Source: Desmodesmus armatus
Lineage: Eukaryota > Chlorophyta > Chlorophyceae > Sphaeropleales > Scenedesmaceae
Reading direction: 5' to 3'
Assembly: GCA_007449985.2 (NCBI GenBank)
Contig: VIIQ02000087.1
Span: 186,001 to 250,000, forward strand
DNA length: 64,000 bases
The notes under the pieces are model-generated. The model was not told the DNA's origin. It searched no databases and saw only the letters and a program-made list of their open reading frames with translations. Shown here piece after piece: positions 11,883 through 23,375 of this stretch. Position 1 is the stretch's first letter. Each line of letters begins with the position of its first letter. The position numbers were made by a program, and so were the translations under genes.

Positions 11883-13991
11883 GCAGCATCCAAGGCACGC
11901 GTCATGTCATGGGCAGGTGGTGAGTGGCCATGGTGGCATGCATGTGACTTCAAGTTGAGCTGCTGCCAGACAACTTCTGGAGGGACTGGCCCGGACAACG
12001 TCAGAGTCGTCGGTAGCATCTGTATCCTGCGAGGTATGTTTGACTGGAGCCTGTGCGACAGCCACGCCCTGCTCTGGCGGCCATCGTAGCAGTCATATTC
12101 CCTACACATATGAGCAAGGCATAAACATACCGCATGCCGCCCTGTACACATGAGGAGGCTCATGTGTTGGGCACGTGATGTGCCTAGATTGCAGTCATTA
12201 GGCACCAAGCCATGTGCATGCCCTCAGGTTCTGAAATATACAGTCTTGCCACACAAGGCCCTTTGGGTGCCAGCTATACGAACAAGTAACACACACCTGT
12301 GCCAAGGTCAAGTTGCTGCAGCTTTGGGCAGCGACGTATCAAGGCATCCACGTCTTCCACAGTAGCAAGAAAACCCGCTGTTGCCCGCAGTTTCAGTAGT
12401 TCAGGCAACTCCCGGGATATCCTCTTCAACTGGCCGTCAGGAAGCAGCCGTGATGTTTCGAACATGCAGCAGTACTGCTCCTGCTTGACCAGCCCTTCGT
12501 TGATGATCAGGCAGGTGAGCTGGCTGGAGGCTGTGAGGGCGGAAACGTCCATGTCTGTGGGCTCGGCGGCCAGCTGATCACGTGTCTGTGGTAGCTCCAG
12601 GTGCTGCAGCTGTGTCAGCCCATCCAGGGCGCTCAGCCCCAGACCCCTTGCCGCCTGCTGCACCCCACCCCCCGCTGGCACTGCTGCTGCTAGCAGCGGA
12701 GTGTGCCGCACTGCCAGGTGCTGCAGGCTGCTCATGTCCTGCAGCAGCGCAGCACTGAACCCAGCTACACGATGCACCGCCAGCCACCGCAGCGCTGTCA
12801 GCGCGGCCACAGCTGGGGTGGTGGCAGGATCCAGTGTGATGATGGGAGTGGGCTGGGTATGGGCGGAAGGCTGTGGCTGTTGTACCCACAGCTTGGTGAG
12901 GGACACAGGCAGGGCTGCAAAGCTGGCAACTGTGTAAGAGCCTCCTACGACCAGCAGCTCCTGCAGGGAGGTCAGGGCCCCCACTGACCCCAGCACAGCG
13001 TCATGGGCATAGCCATATTCGAGATGCAGATGGGTGAGGTGCAACAGGCAGGACACCTCTGGAATGCTGTTGGGAGGGTCGCCCGTACATAGGGCCAGGT
13101 GCTGCAGGTTGGTGAAGGCTGACAGGGTGCCGAGCCCGACTTCACAGCTCCACAGCCTAAGGCGAGTGATGGCAGACAGCTCAGGCGGCAGGGCGAGGGC
13201 TGCTGCCTGTGTGTCTGCCTGACCCTGCACGGCCACTGTCAAGCCGTCCAGGTCTAGGGTGCGCAGGCTGGCCAGTTGCTGCACTGGCAGGGTGATTGGA
13301 CCTGGCCACCAAGAGCCCTTGCTACTTACGGTCAGGCTGTCAAGGCCTGCTGCTGCAGCATATGCTTGCAGCCAGCCAGAGAGAGCCTCAAGCCGGTCCG
13401 TGCCCAGGCCTGTGTGGCTTGTCAGAACTGCGCTGATGCTGTTGGTGGCCATCACTGCTGCTGCGCGCCATGCTGAGCACACCCTGGCCATGCTGCCCAG
13501 CCGCTCTGCTTGCTGGATGTGGGCCAGCACCAGGGCCAACAGCTGCGGAGGCAACCGGGAAAACATGGAATCCTGCACAAAACAAAAGCCGGTTGTGTTG
13601 TTGGTGCATGTGTGCTGATTCGGAAATGGGTAAAGGGACTGTGAGAGGGGAGCATTTACCCCAACAGCAACACTGCTGTTGCTGTCAAGTTGCCAAGCTT
13701 GGCCAAGCTTAAGTGGTGGGCCACGACAACTTGTGAGCACCAGTGGAGGGTTCTGCAGGCAGTTGGTGACATTAATTGCAGTATCTGCTATGATACAAGG
13801 TATACACGACTCAGGGGCACATAGACTGTTTGTGTCAGGTGTTGGGGTGTCCGGTGACATGCAGGGAGCAGCACTGCTGACAGGGTGCTGACCAGCTCAG
13901 AAAGGGGTACCGCAGTATGGCAGATTGAAAAGTTGCATCAAATGTGCATCGAGACAGCTGACAAACTCACAGGGCTCGTGGATACCTCCAT
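10821..13991 (-). CDS. FLC2: intact F-box-like/LRR/coiled-coil protein, about 665 aa
   Basis: Four minus-strand exons: 13991-13986 (ATG GAG, donor GTATCC), 13572-12297, 11827-11532 and 11240-10821, 1998 nt in one unbroken frame, which makes it the reference member. Residues about 3-47 (DSMFSRLPPQLLALVLAHI ... MARVCSAWRAAAVMATNSIS) resemble an F-box: an LP start, amphipathic helices and the V-C-x-x-W core. About residues 60-425 are LRRs (LRTLDLDG, LTHLHLEYG, LQHLELPQT). Exon 3 adds an LRR-like segment (LESLTRLVVNLQ, LRELEVSELDIAHFGG). Exon 4 has 'PEIWRTLPQKAL', a helical stretch, then a coiled coil of at least six near-identical seven-residue units (LQGEVxD) ending NSMQQG. There is no signal peptide or membrane segment, so a cytosolic or nuclear site is likely. 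Role in ubiquitin-dependent recognition is inferred. It diverges from FLC3. Confidence 0.8.
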
Positions 13992-14303
13992 GGTTCCGAG
14001 AGTCGTCCGGTGTTTCACTGAAGCAGCCCAGCGCGCGAAACGGACCAAGAGAGATTCCCTGAAAATTGTTAAACTAAAGACTGCAGCTCACACCAGCTTC
14101 GAATGCCCACCACCCTTCGTCAACGGTCACTATGCAACTGCCTGATCGCGATCAGGTTGGTTGTGCAGGTTGGGTACAGGTCAAGCTAGGTTGCCGTTGT
14201 CATTAGTAGTAGTCGTGAAACCACAACTAAATTCTTTTGTTGGCTTCTCCAAGCGACTGCACTGGGCAGCTTTGAACAGTACAACACCGGACTCTCGGAG
14301 ACA
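13992..14303. promoter_or_regulatory. shared promoter region between divergent FLC2 and FLC3
   Basis: The two start codons face away from each other with 312 bases between them. The leaders are related and inverted: both contain a CACCGGAC(T) block and a CTCGGA block just before ATGGAG. FLC1 has a similar leader at about 6265-6307. A single bidirectional promoter is likely. I see no clear TATA box. Confidence 0.55.
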
Positions 14304-17300
14304 ATGGAGGTATCCACCAAAGTGAGTTTCAACTTACAAAGTGAACAGTAAAAGAGACGCCAACTTCTCAAGCTGCGGTACTGCAGCTTGCGACACATCC
14401 CCACTGAGCTGAACAACTGTCAGCTGCTGCAGCAGTACTCCTAACGCGTGTTCCGGCTGATCCAATTCTTGACAAATAGCATACGTGCCCCCTGTGCGGG
14501 CCTGGTGCAGTTGGATGGTTGCATCAGTATGTCATCCAATTGCCTGCAGTGCCCTGGTGGTCACCAGTTGTCATTTCCCGCTCTGGCACCTTGGCAGCTG
14601 CAGCAGTTTTTACATCACTGCTCCCCTCTCACGGTTTCTTTCTCCATGTCTGACATGGTAGCAGACACCTTCACCATAATGCAAACTTTTGCTTATCCCT
14701 ATTCTGCAGGACTCCTTGTTTTCACGGCTGCCTCCACAGCTGCTGGCCTTGGTGCTGGCCCGCCTGCAGCCTGCAGAGCGGCTGGGCAGCATGGCCAGGG
14801 TGTGCTCAGCATGGCGCGCAGCAGCAGTGATGGCCACCAACAGCATCAGCGCAGTTGGCATTAACCACGGCATCAATCCAGACCGTGTGAAAGCGCTCTC
14901 TGGCTGGCTGCAGTCGTATGCCGCAGCAGCAGGCCTTGAAAGCCTGACAGTAAAACAGGGCTATTGGCGTCAAGAGCCACTCATTCTCCCTGTGCAGCAG
15001 CTGGCCAGCCTGCGCTCCCTAGACCTGGACAGCTTGACAGTGGCCGTGCAGGGTCAGGCTGGCACACAGGCAGCAGCGACAGCCCTGCCGCCTGAGCTGT
15101 CTGCCATCACCCGCCTCAGGCTGTATGACTTGTGTAGTCGGGCTCAGCACACTGCCAGCCTTCACCAACCTGCAGCACCTGGCGTTGTTCACCAGGAACC
15201 CTCCCAGCAGCATTCCAGAGGTGTCCTGCCTGCTGCACCTCACCCACCTGCACCTGGACTTTGGCTGTGCCCAGGATGCTGTGCTGGGGTCAGTGGGGGC
15301 CCTGACCCGCCTGCAGGAGCTGCTGGTCGTGGGAGCCTCTTACACAGTTGCCAGCTTGGCAGTGCTGCCAGTGTCCCTCACTAAGTTGTATGTATGGCAG
15401 GAGTCCTTAGATCCCCGCCAGCCCAAACCCAACGTCACACTGGCTCTTGACACCACCCCAGCTATAGCCGCGCTGACAGCGCTGCGGTGGCTGGAGGTGA
15501 GCTGTGTAGCTGGGTTCAGTGATGCGCTGCTGTGGGACATGAGCAGCCTGCAGCACCTGGCAATGTTTGGCACTCCCCTGCTAGCAGCAGCAGCGCCAGC
15601 AGGGGGTGGGGAGCAGGAAGAAGCAAGGGGTTTGGGCCTTGCAGTCCTTACTCGGCTCACACAGCTGCAGCACCTGGACCTCTCACAGACACGCGACCAG
15701 CTTGCAGCTGACCCTACAGCCCCAGAGATAGCCGCCCTCACAGCCTCCAGCCAGCTCACCTGCCTGATCATCGGCGGGGGCCTGGTCAAGCAGGAGCAGT
15801 ACCGCCACGTGTTTAGCACAACACAGCAGCTTCCTGACGGCCGGTCAAAGATTACGTCCCGATGGCTGCCTCAGCTGCAGGAGTTGCAGGCAACAATGGG
15901 GCTGCTGGCTACTGCCAAAAACGTGTCTGCCATGATACGGTGCTGCCCAAAGTTGCAGCGACTTGAGCTTGACACAGGTATGCATAACTAATTTGTGCAG
16001 CTGGCACTCAAAGCCCGTGTGTGAACATTCATGTTCGAATTCGGAAGGACGTGATTTTGCGCCTGGCAGCGGATGACAGCATACATGTGTTCACGTGTTG
16101 TTCGTGTGTGTAGGAGTGTCTCTGCCATGGCTGTCACACCAAGGTGTGGCTGTTGTGCTGGCTCCTTTCCAAAGTGTCCTCCATATACCTGCAGACACAG
16201 GCGCCACTGCCCCTTGCAATGTTGTGTCAAAAAGTGTCAAAAAGTTGCCAACTGCAACGGTTGCAGCAACTCACTGAGGTCACATGCATGCCATTGGTGG
16301 CGACCCTTTCACCTGCTCACGACATCACATGTGCCTTCAATGCTGCCGCCACTGCTGCTGCTGCTGCTCCATCTGCTACTGTTTGCAGCCATGCCTGATG
16401 AGGAAGTTTTTGAGGTGTATGATACCCTTGATGGAGGGGACTGGTGTAGCGCTGGCCTGTTGGGCCAGTTGGGGTCCCTGACACGCCTGGTTGTGGATGT
16501 GCAAGGCGACGAGCACACAGAGGGCTTCTGGTGCAGCATGACTAAACTTCAAAAGCTGAGGGAGCTTGAAGTCATAGATGTGGACCCGACCCTGCTCACT
16601 TTGGCGGCATTGTGTCCCTGGTCAGCTGCAGGAAGCTCACAAGCTTGATGGTTGGTTTCAAAGACTGCTGCACCACCGATTTTGAAATGAAGGTGGGTTG
16701 CAGCATCACAGCGCACCAGGTGGTTGTGCTGCGCAGCATCGCATTGCCATGCACTGCGCGGCAATGTTTTTTGGTAGGCTAGCCCGATGCCAGCAGTGCC
16801 CTTTGCACTACACCTTGGGGTGCTGCGTTCAGGCCTCCTAGCACCAGTATGGCCAGTTGCTGTGGTGCTGTCACGCCGCCAGCCAACTCCTTACTGCCAG
16901 CTCGATTAGGCTTGTGCACAACCCGCACCGAAGCTTGGCTGCTTATTCCTGCCCACTTTCCTGCTGCGCCAGACCGCACCCGGAAAGCCTCCTGACATAT
17001 GGCGCAAGCTGCCACGCAAAGCCCTGGAGACAGCGTTGGAGCACCACATGCAAGCCCCGAGCTACGGCTGGGATGTGCAGCCTGCCCTGCGAAGCATGAG
17101 CAGGGCGGCAGCAGAACACTCACTGCTTCTGGAGGGGGAAGTTACTGAGCTGCGAACTACTGTTGCGAGCCTTGAGGAACGCCTGCAGGAGCAGGAGGGC
17201 AAGCAGCAGAGGCAGCAGGACATGCAGGGCATGCAGAAAGATAAAATTGCTGACCTGCAGGGGGAGGTGGGAGACCTGAAGGCAATGGTGGCAGCATTGA

Positions 17301-17350
17301 GGGCCCAGGTGCAGGCGCTGCAGCAGCAGAGCAACATGCAGCTAGGCTGA
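14304..17350 (+). pseudogene. FLC3: F-box-like/LRR/coiled-coil gene with two frameshifts
   Basis: Exons: 14304-14309 (ATG GAG), 14710-15977, 16389-16692 and 16973-17350. The exon junctions and splice sites match FLC1 and FLC2, but two exons have lengths that break the frame. In exon 2 one extra base near 15130-15145 shifts the reading; up to there it reads '...AITRLRLYD', and the family sequence resumes as LSTLPAFTNLQHLALFT in the next frame. In exon 3 a second length change near 16585-16600 interrupts the 'AHFGGIV' block. Exon 4 is intact: 'KPPDIWRKLPRKALE', then a Gln/Glu-rich coiled coil ending NMQLG. Neither shift lies in a long homopolymer, so true decay is more likely than sequencing error. 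Otherwise it keeps all family features. Confidence 0.7.
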
Positions 17351-17645
17351 TCTCGCACAGCAAGACTCCTGTTCCCTGGGGGGCTGGCATGCTGTTGGTA
17401 TCGTATGTGTCGTTGTGCTGGCCTGGCGTGCATGTGCAATAACGCTTGAAGGACTGCCTTGGCAACGTTGTAGTGTTGTAGGCCTACAACAGAGCTGTGA
17501 GTCTTGCAGGAGACTGGCACATGCTTTGTTGATTTCACGCCATCTGTGCGGCACACGGGTGCATGGTTTGCATCATATGCATCCGTCTGCACATCGGAAT
17601 TTTCTTGAGCTCTGAAGCAGCCGTCTGATGCCCACTGACTTAAGT

Positions 17646-17731
17646 GTCTGATTCAGCCAACGTTTCGGTCTAGACTGACCTGCTACTGAATCAGACGCGC
17701 GCTGAAATGCGCGGTTGTTTCAGAGCGCGCC
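17646..17731. repeat. nested inverted repeats (GTCTGATTCAG and GCGCGC arms)
   Basis: GTCTGATTCAG at 17646-17656 is exactly complementary to CTGAATCAGAC at 17686-17696. Directly after it, a GCGCGCTGAAA block pairs imperfectly with TTTCAGAGCGCGC ending at about 17730. The arrangement could form two adjacent stem-loops. No coding sequence overlaps. Confidence 0.7.
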
Positions 17732-18408
17732 GAAGCTGTTCGGCTGATCAGCAGTAAGTGAATTTCATCCTCATTGTTTCAGTATTGATTGAACTGTTGG
17801 CTGAAACAGTGGTCAGCATGCATTTCAGCAGTACTGCTCCCCATGAATTGCCAGTTACTCGCACAACAGGTAGCAACTACTGTTGGCGGCGTGACCAGCA
17901 GGCAACCACAGTATGCAAAGATGCATCCGTATGGCTGACTGTGCACAGCCTTGCTTCACTGCAGCCAAAGCACTCAGCTGCCAAATGACAGTACTCAACC
18001 AGACACAAGTACACGAAGCCCACAACGGCTGAACTGCTGTGCTGTTGTGGCTGTGTCAGGCTAGCCTCAAGCAGTACGGTTAGCAGCCCATGCAGCTGTC
18101 TGCAGGTACAACCTGACTCACAAAGAGGCTGTAGTGTGCCAGGGTGGCACCAAACACTGCAGCACACAAACAACTGCTGTCTGCAGAAGACAATGGAGCT
18201 ACAGAAGGCAGCCGCTAGCTGCAACACATCAGAACCAGGACTGTCTGCACAACAGCCTATGTCGCAGGGCCAAAAACATTACAACGGCCTAAGCTGTGGC
18301 TTGAGGTGGCCCTTGCCGCCCTGGCTGCCACAGCTGCTGCAGCAGTGAGCTTGAGTGCTGCTTGAATGCAGGAAACAATTAGGGACGGCCCAGCATTTGG
18401 CCCTGCAC

Positions 18409-18428
18409 ATGCTGGGCCGGCCCAGCAT
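18409..18428. repeat. perfect 20-bp palindrome in a GC-rich direct repeat
   Basis: ATGCTGGGCCGGCCCAGCAT reads the same on both strands. It sits inside direct repeats of 'CCCTGCACATGCTGGGCCGGCCC' halves at about 18388-18460. Confidence 0.75.
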
Positions 18429-19431
18429 CCGCCCCTGCACATGCTGGGCCGGCCCTTCTGCTGCTGACAAGCCTAGCACCTGCATCACCACTGCCACCCG
18501 CTACATGCGGGCCCTGGTGCTGGCCGTTGCTGTCACCAACGTTGCAGTGTGCAAGAGGGGGGGGGGGGGGGAGTGCCCGCCAGGCATGTGCCAAACAATG
18601 CAAGGGACGGCTGCCTACTGCGGGATAGGCAAGCCAATCCTGACAACCCGCACGGCTGAGGCGCTGGCTACCAAACCATACTGGTATGGTAGTGCAGCTG
18701 CTTCCACACCCTCAGCTTGCGCGCCACCTCGCTGCCAAGCAGTCCCGTGTGCTGGCGCCGTATGTCACTGTCCAACTAGTGGAAGTGCACCATATTGAAG
18801 GCCACGCTGGGGCACTCGTACAGTTGCGCCTGCAGCTGGCAGGCTGCGCCTTGATGGTGGGTACTTCGTGGTCAACGCAGCCGTCCCTGGCCTTGTTGAG
18901 GAAGTGCTTGATGGGCTGGGTGGCTGGTTGGGGGGGGGGGGGGTGCAGTGTAGCAGACATCAGGAACATCAGGTCATGACATGCAGCAGTCACCTGTTGC
19001 AACTCAACAAGCGTGCATGCCAATGATTACCTGCATGCGATGACTAACTAAGATGTTATCATCTGGGTTGTGGCTGCTATAGACGGGTTTGATAGGAAGC
19101 AACTGTACTCATGCTGCTGTCCCAACTGTCACTGCTGGTGCTGTCCCAACTGTCACTGCTAGTGCTGAGAAGCCAAGCATGTGCTGCACAGGGTCAGTGC
19201 ACATCATAGTTGACACCGTGTTTCTGTCACAAGCCTTCCTACGACCAACAGCAGTCTCACCTTAAGGTGAAGCTTCACCAGGATATGTCCTTAGAAGGCA
19301 GCAACCACCAACACCAGTACTGGTCGCAAAAAGTCAGTCCCCGAAGCTCCCAGATCGCCTGCCTTCACCAGCATAAGGCATAGCATATGCGCCTATTCTT
19401 GGTGGGAGGCATGTGCCGTGAGCTGCTGTCT

Positions 19432-19919
19432 CAAACCAGGGGTAATAATAGCGTAGCGGGGTAGGCCACCACCCACAAGTCCACACCTGCTCCGGTGCCG
19501 AAAAGTCAGGCCACTCGAAAACCGGGTATAGGGACACGCTGGCCGGCAACTAAATTCACAATAAATTTGCATAAAATCATAGGATTATGTTCTGATGGTT
19601 CTTCGGCTGATGCTGCTCTTCTACTGCCCGCTTCAGCCTGCCACAGCTTCGTTCATCCGCCGCTCTGTTTGGGCTGATTGTGAGGCTACGCAACTCAATT
19701 GACGCTTGAAACAAGTAATATACATATATATCTATCATCTTAGTGGATAGGCACCGGCAGCAGCGCGCTGCACATGCCCCAATTTCGCTGTGACAGTGGC
19801 ACTCCCCACGACCTTGCCCTGCCAGCTGCACTTTGATCAGTTAGCTGACACAACAGAGTTATGAGGTGGCCATGCACAAGCAGTTGGGTGTCTTGTGGAA
19901 TGGGGATTCGCCTCTTATC

Positions 19920-19952
<33 letters not shown>

Positions 19953-21070
19953 CAGTGGCAGCAGCAATGGCATTGGGTGGGTGCTGGTTGGGCGGGACAT
20001 GTTGCAAGCCCCGCTTTCCAACCTCACACTGGGGGCCAGCACTCCCAGAAATGACAGCGCGAGCGCAGCAGCAGCAGCAGGCCCTCAACATACTTAGACC
20101 CCACGTAATTGTCTACTCATAGTTGGCACTACTTGGCAGTTGTGATCACAGTTGGACTGAGGCCACATCTTGATTGCTGTTGATCACTTTCTGCACTGCA
20201 TGCCACAACAGTGACACATACCAGCAGATGTATGCAGCTGCATCTGGCCACACAGGACAGTCCCTGCCAGCTTAGCACACTGGGCTGGGTGTGCAAGTGC
20301 TGTGCAGCTAAAACCCTTGCAGAGGTTTGCAGCGCATGGGCACAAAATCCGCGTCATAGCATCAGCGTGCACCTGGCTCTGAGGGGCACCAAACAACAGG
20401 TTGTAGCGTTCCCAAGTGGTGAGCGCTTGTGCATGTTGCATTGCACCTACTGCGTTTCCCAGCACTTCCTCTCTACACAGACGACAGCATGCAATGCTGA
20501 TGCAGGGAGCCATCGGTCGCAGGCAATTGCGCTTGCAAGCGTGCTGCAGCGCTGCCCCCCACTGACGGGTGCAAGCTGCCAGCAGCACCTGCTGCTTGTG
20601 GGCAGAGCTTCAGGCTTGATACATGTTTGTTATGTGTGCCTGCCTGATGCTGTCCCATGTCTGGAGGCTCTTGTTCCACTAGGGCTCTTGTGCTGCTGCT
20701 GGCAACAAGCTGCTGGCAAGGCTGGCTGATGAGGGGCAAACACCAGCAACAGGAGGCGCCCACAAGCACGGACAGAATACGCATATATGTTTGATAACAT
20801 CTGCAGGGCTCAATAAGCTGCATATGTGCACTTAAGGGGCTCAAACGGCCGTTCATCCGCCGGGGCAGCAGAAGTGGCTTGTTTGGTCGACTCAGGCGAC
20901 GTGGCAGTATGTGGAGCCTTTAACGTAAATATTTAGGACGGTTCATGGCAATATTGATATTGTTTGAGCCCAGAGGCTGTACCCCCGAAACCTAACCGTC
21001 GGCACCGGAGCAGGTGTGGACTTGTGGGTGGTGGCCTACCCCGCTACGCTGTTATTACCCCTGTCTCAAA
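19432..21070. mobile_element. possible element bounded by 60-bp inverted repeats
   Basis: About 60 bases at 19440-19499 return in inverted orientation at 21001-21060 with about one mismatch; weaker similarity extends to the CTGTCTCAAA(C) block. The 1.5 kb between them holds no transposase-like ORF, a (CAG)10 run at about 19920-19950 and no clear exon. This could be a decayed non-autonomous DNA transposon or two solo copies of a dispersed repeat in opposite orientation. Target-site duplications were not identified. Confidence 0.4.
19920..19950. repeat. (CAG)10 triplet repeat, apparently non-coding
   Basis: Ten CAG units in DNA with no supporting exon model. Confidence 0.8.
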
Positions 21071-21275
21071 CAGCTGCTGTGCAGCAGATCTTGCACAAGA
21101 TCTGTTGGCCATACGTGCACTGCATCGATTCATCGCTACGACCACTGCCACACAAGAGTTCATAATGCACCTGCTTTCAACAGAAGTCTTCCAGCTGAGG
21201 TGAATGAGCTGTTTCTTTCAAAAAACACGTGACAGTTGGCATATGCTTCACCACTCCAGCATGTTGTTCGGTCCT

Positions 21276-21561
21276 GGGGGTCCACCGCAAACCTAAGACC
21301 CCGGGGGGGGGGGGGGGGGGTGACGCCAACATTTCGAAAACCCCTCCCCCCCTCTCGATTTTAGGCTCTTCGGACGAAAACACCCACCCCCCCTCCCCGT
21401 TTTAGGCTGATCATTGGTACTGCTGTCTCCCTTGCTGGCGAGCTGCTGGACCCCTCCCCCCCCCTTCCGTTTTAGGCTGTTTTCGCGATCCAACCCTCCC
21501 CCCCTATCCCGTTTAGGCTTGGCGTCACCCCCCCGGGGTCTTAGGTTTGCGGTGGACCCCC
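21276..21561. mobile_element. 286-bp MITE-like element with about 45-bp terminal inverted repeats
   Basis: The left end starts GGGGGTCCACCGCAAACC and continues into AAGACCCC, a G run and TGACGCCAA. The right end is its complement, with TTGGCGTCA, a C run and GGGGTCTTAG ending GGTGGACCCCC. Between the ends are four short direct repeats of a C-rich block followed by a TTTAGGCT-type motif. There is no ORF for a transposase, so it would be non-autonomous. Flanking target-site duplication is not obvious. Confidence 0.7.
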
Positions 21562-22040
21562 TGCTGTAGAGCGGTCGGGAATGCGACTTGGCTACCACTC
21601 GTCTATCAAACACTCACGCATGCGGGACAGTCAGTGAGGCCTTGAGGCAACGTTATCACCCTCGTCCTTGTTGGGTGCGCGGATGATGGGGCTTTCAACG
21701 CTGTACATACATGTACGTGCTCTTCCTGCTTGTGTATTGGAAGGTATCGAAAGCTACAGGCGTGCCTTCACATATGTACAAGTTGTCCACACTAGATCCA
21801 CACAACGGCAATTGCTGCGCCTCGCCCAAGGGCTTGGCGAGGTGATCAGCTATGCAGAAAAATCGTAACACCACAAACGTACGACCGATAGTATCCGTTA
21901 GGGTTATGCCGTTGCCTGGTTGATCAGTGCGTTCAGCATGAACATCGCAACGCAACGCAACGCAACCGAACCATTGAAAGCAAGTCAGGGTGCTCAGCCA
22001 GACTGTTCAGACTTCTACTGAGTTTGTTACTGAGTCAGTC

Positions 22041-22111
22041 ACTGGGCCATCAGTAGCGTCAGACGGGGTCAGTCACCCTGACACAACCTACTGACTGGCT
22101 GATGGCCCAGT
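22041..22111. repeat. 13-bp perfect inverted repeat, stem-loop
   Basis: ACTGGGCCATCAG (22041-22053) pairs with CTGATGGCCCAGT (22099-22111) around a 45-base loop that contains further GTCAG/CTGAC pairs. The CTGATTCAG-like words resemble the repeat at 17646. Confidence 0.7.
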
Positions 22112-23375
22112 TGCTGATTCAGCCATGAGTGATCAGGGCTCCAAGAATTTCCGATGCAGCTTTCAGTTGTTTTGGTGTTGTGCATGGCCCATGCACTTGT
22201 GTTGAATTGACCAGTCCAGTTGTTTGCCCCGGTGTGCTGTGCTGGCATGAGTGGCTGCTGCTGTCAGCTGTAGTGGCTGCAGCTGGTGCATGAGCCAGCC
22301 AGGTTGTACTGCAAGGCTCCAGCCAACACACAGTTTCGTACATGAAGAGCAAAGACCTCACCAAGCCAAGAGCAAAGCTACTGCTGGTGCGCGTGCAGCT
22401 CTTTGCTGTGTTTCTCAAGTCATCAGGACGACATCACGTTGCACCAAGACTGGTTGTTGTAAGCTTATGCACAGGCGCCAGCAGCATATCACTTCAGTTT
22501 GCCTTTGTGGTGTAGGCCCCTTGTGCAGCCGTGGTCAGCTACCAATGTGTGCTATTGGCGGGAATGGTGGGCCTGCTGGCACGCATGCCTCCATGTTGTT
22601 TGCAGCAGCTGCAGGTGTGCATGTTGTGAGCCTCAATAGTGCAGGGCCCAAGGCTTGAAAGGCAGGCACAGAGATGCAGTGTGGATTTGGTTGTGCTGAC
22701 CAGGTGTTTTGTGAGTCAGTCAGCGAAGGGGCTGCCCCAGCACTGCCAAAGCCTTCAACATCATTTGCCACAGGGTGGCAGTTGTGAAGCTGTGCGAGGC
22801 TGTGCGAGGCTGCCTGCCTTTCTGCGCTCGCAGCGGTGGCAGCTGCAATAGCGGCTGTGGTGGCTGCTGCACAGCAGCAGTACCGCCAAGCAGGCAGGTA
22901 CACTGCCAGGCTGGTGTTGACGCATGGACACTCCAGTAGTTGCCGACTGCGGTACAGCTCCTGTTGGTGGTGCAACTGAAATCATAGGTGCTGGGTTAGG
23001 TGACATTTTCACTGGCAACCTCGTCCTGCACTTTGGGGCGGGACCAGCAGTGCAGGCCAATTCAGTTCAGTGTCAGCGCCACAATGGCAAGGTATAAGAC
23101 ACGAAACTCAGGCCCAACAACAAGAAGAGCATTATCAGCAAGTGCCAGCCTGCTGCTCATGGTGATTCCCCAACAACAGTTACCAACTCCCAAGCGTTCT
23201 CGTCGACCGTCGTGCCGTGGACGGTTAACGCCTATATCCTTCACCGTATTCTTCAAAGTTTCATGCCTGCTGCAACTTCTTCATACAGCGGTCATCCGTG
23301 TCTGCACCTATTGCCACTAGTGACAGGCACTGCTTTCACCTTTCACAAACACTGAACGCCTCAGCACACACTGCG

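Larger units (their letters stand above)
17351..23375. other. 6 kb gene-poor interval with inverted repeats and a MITE-like element
   Basis: No multi-exon gene could be assembled here. It contains several hairpin-forming repeats (17646-17731, 18409-18428, 22041-22111), a pair of inverted 60-bp repeats 1.5 kb apart, a CAG run and a small element with terminal inverted repeats. Poly-G runs lie at about 18557-18570 and 18931-18943. Short protein-like stretches (22550-22660, 22924-23098) may be relics. Confidence 0.5.

Noticed and set aside
12578..12889. ORFs on the wrong frame or strand inside FLC LRR exons (also at 7084, 7369, 24260, 29195, 32290, 36138)
   Set aside because: LRR exons with strong codon bias leave shadow frames open; these recur at the same place in each paralogue.
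18355..18798. 147-codon forward ORF with Cys-rich end
   Set aside because: Runs through the palindromic GC repeat and a poly-G stretch; no family or splice support.
20184..20856. Opposed ORFs of about 130-170 codons at 20.2-20.9 kb
   Set aside because: No splice-supported model, no recognisable motif, and both strands equally open; treated as non-coding.
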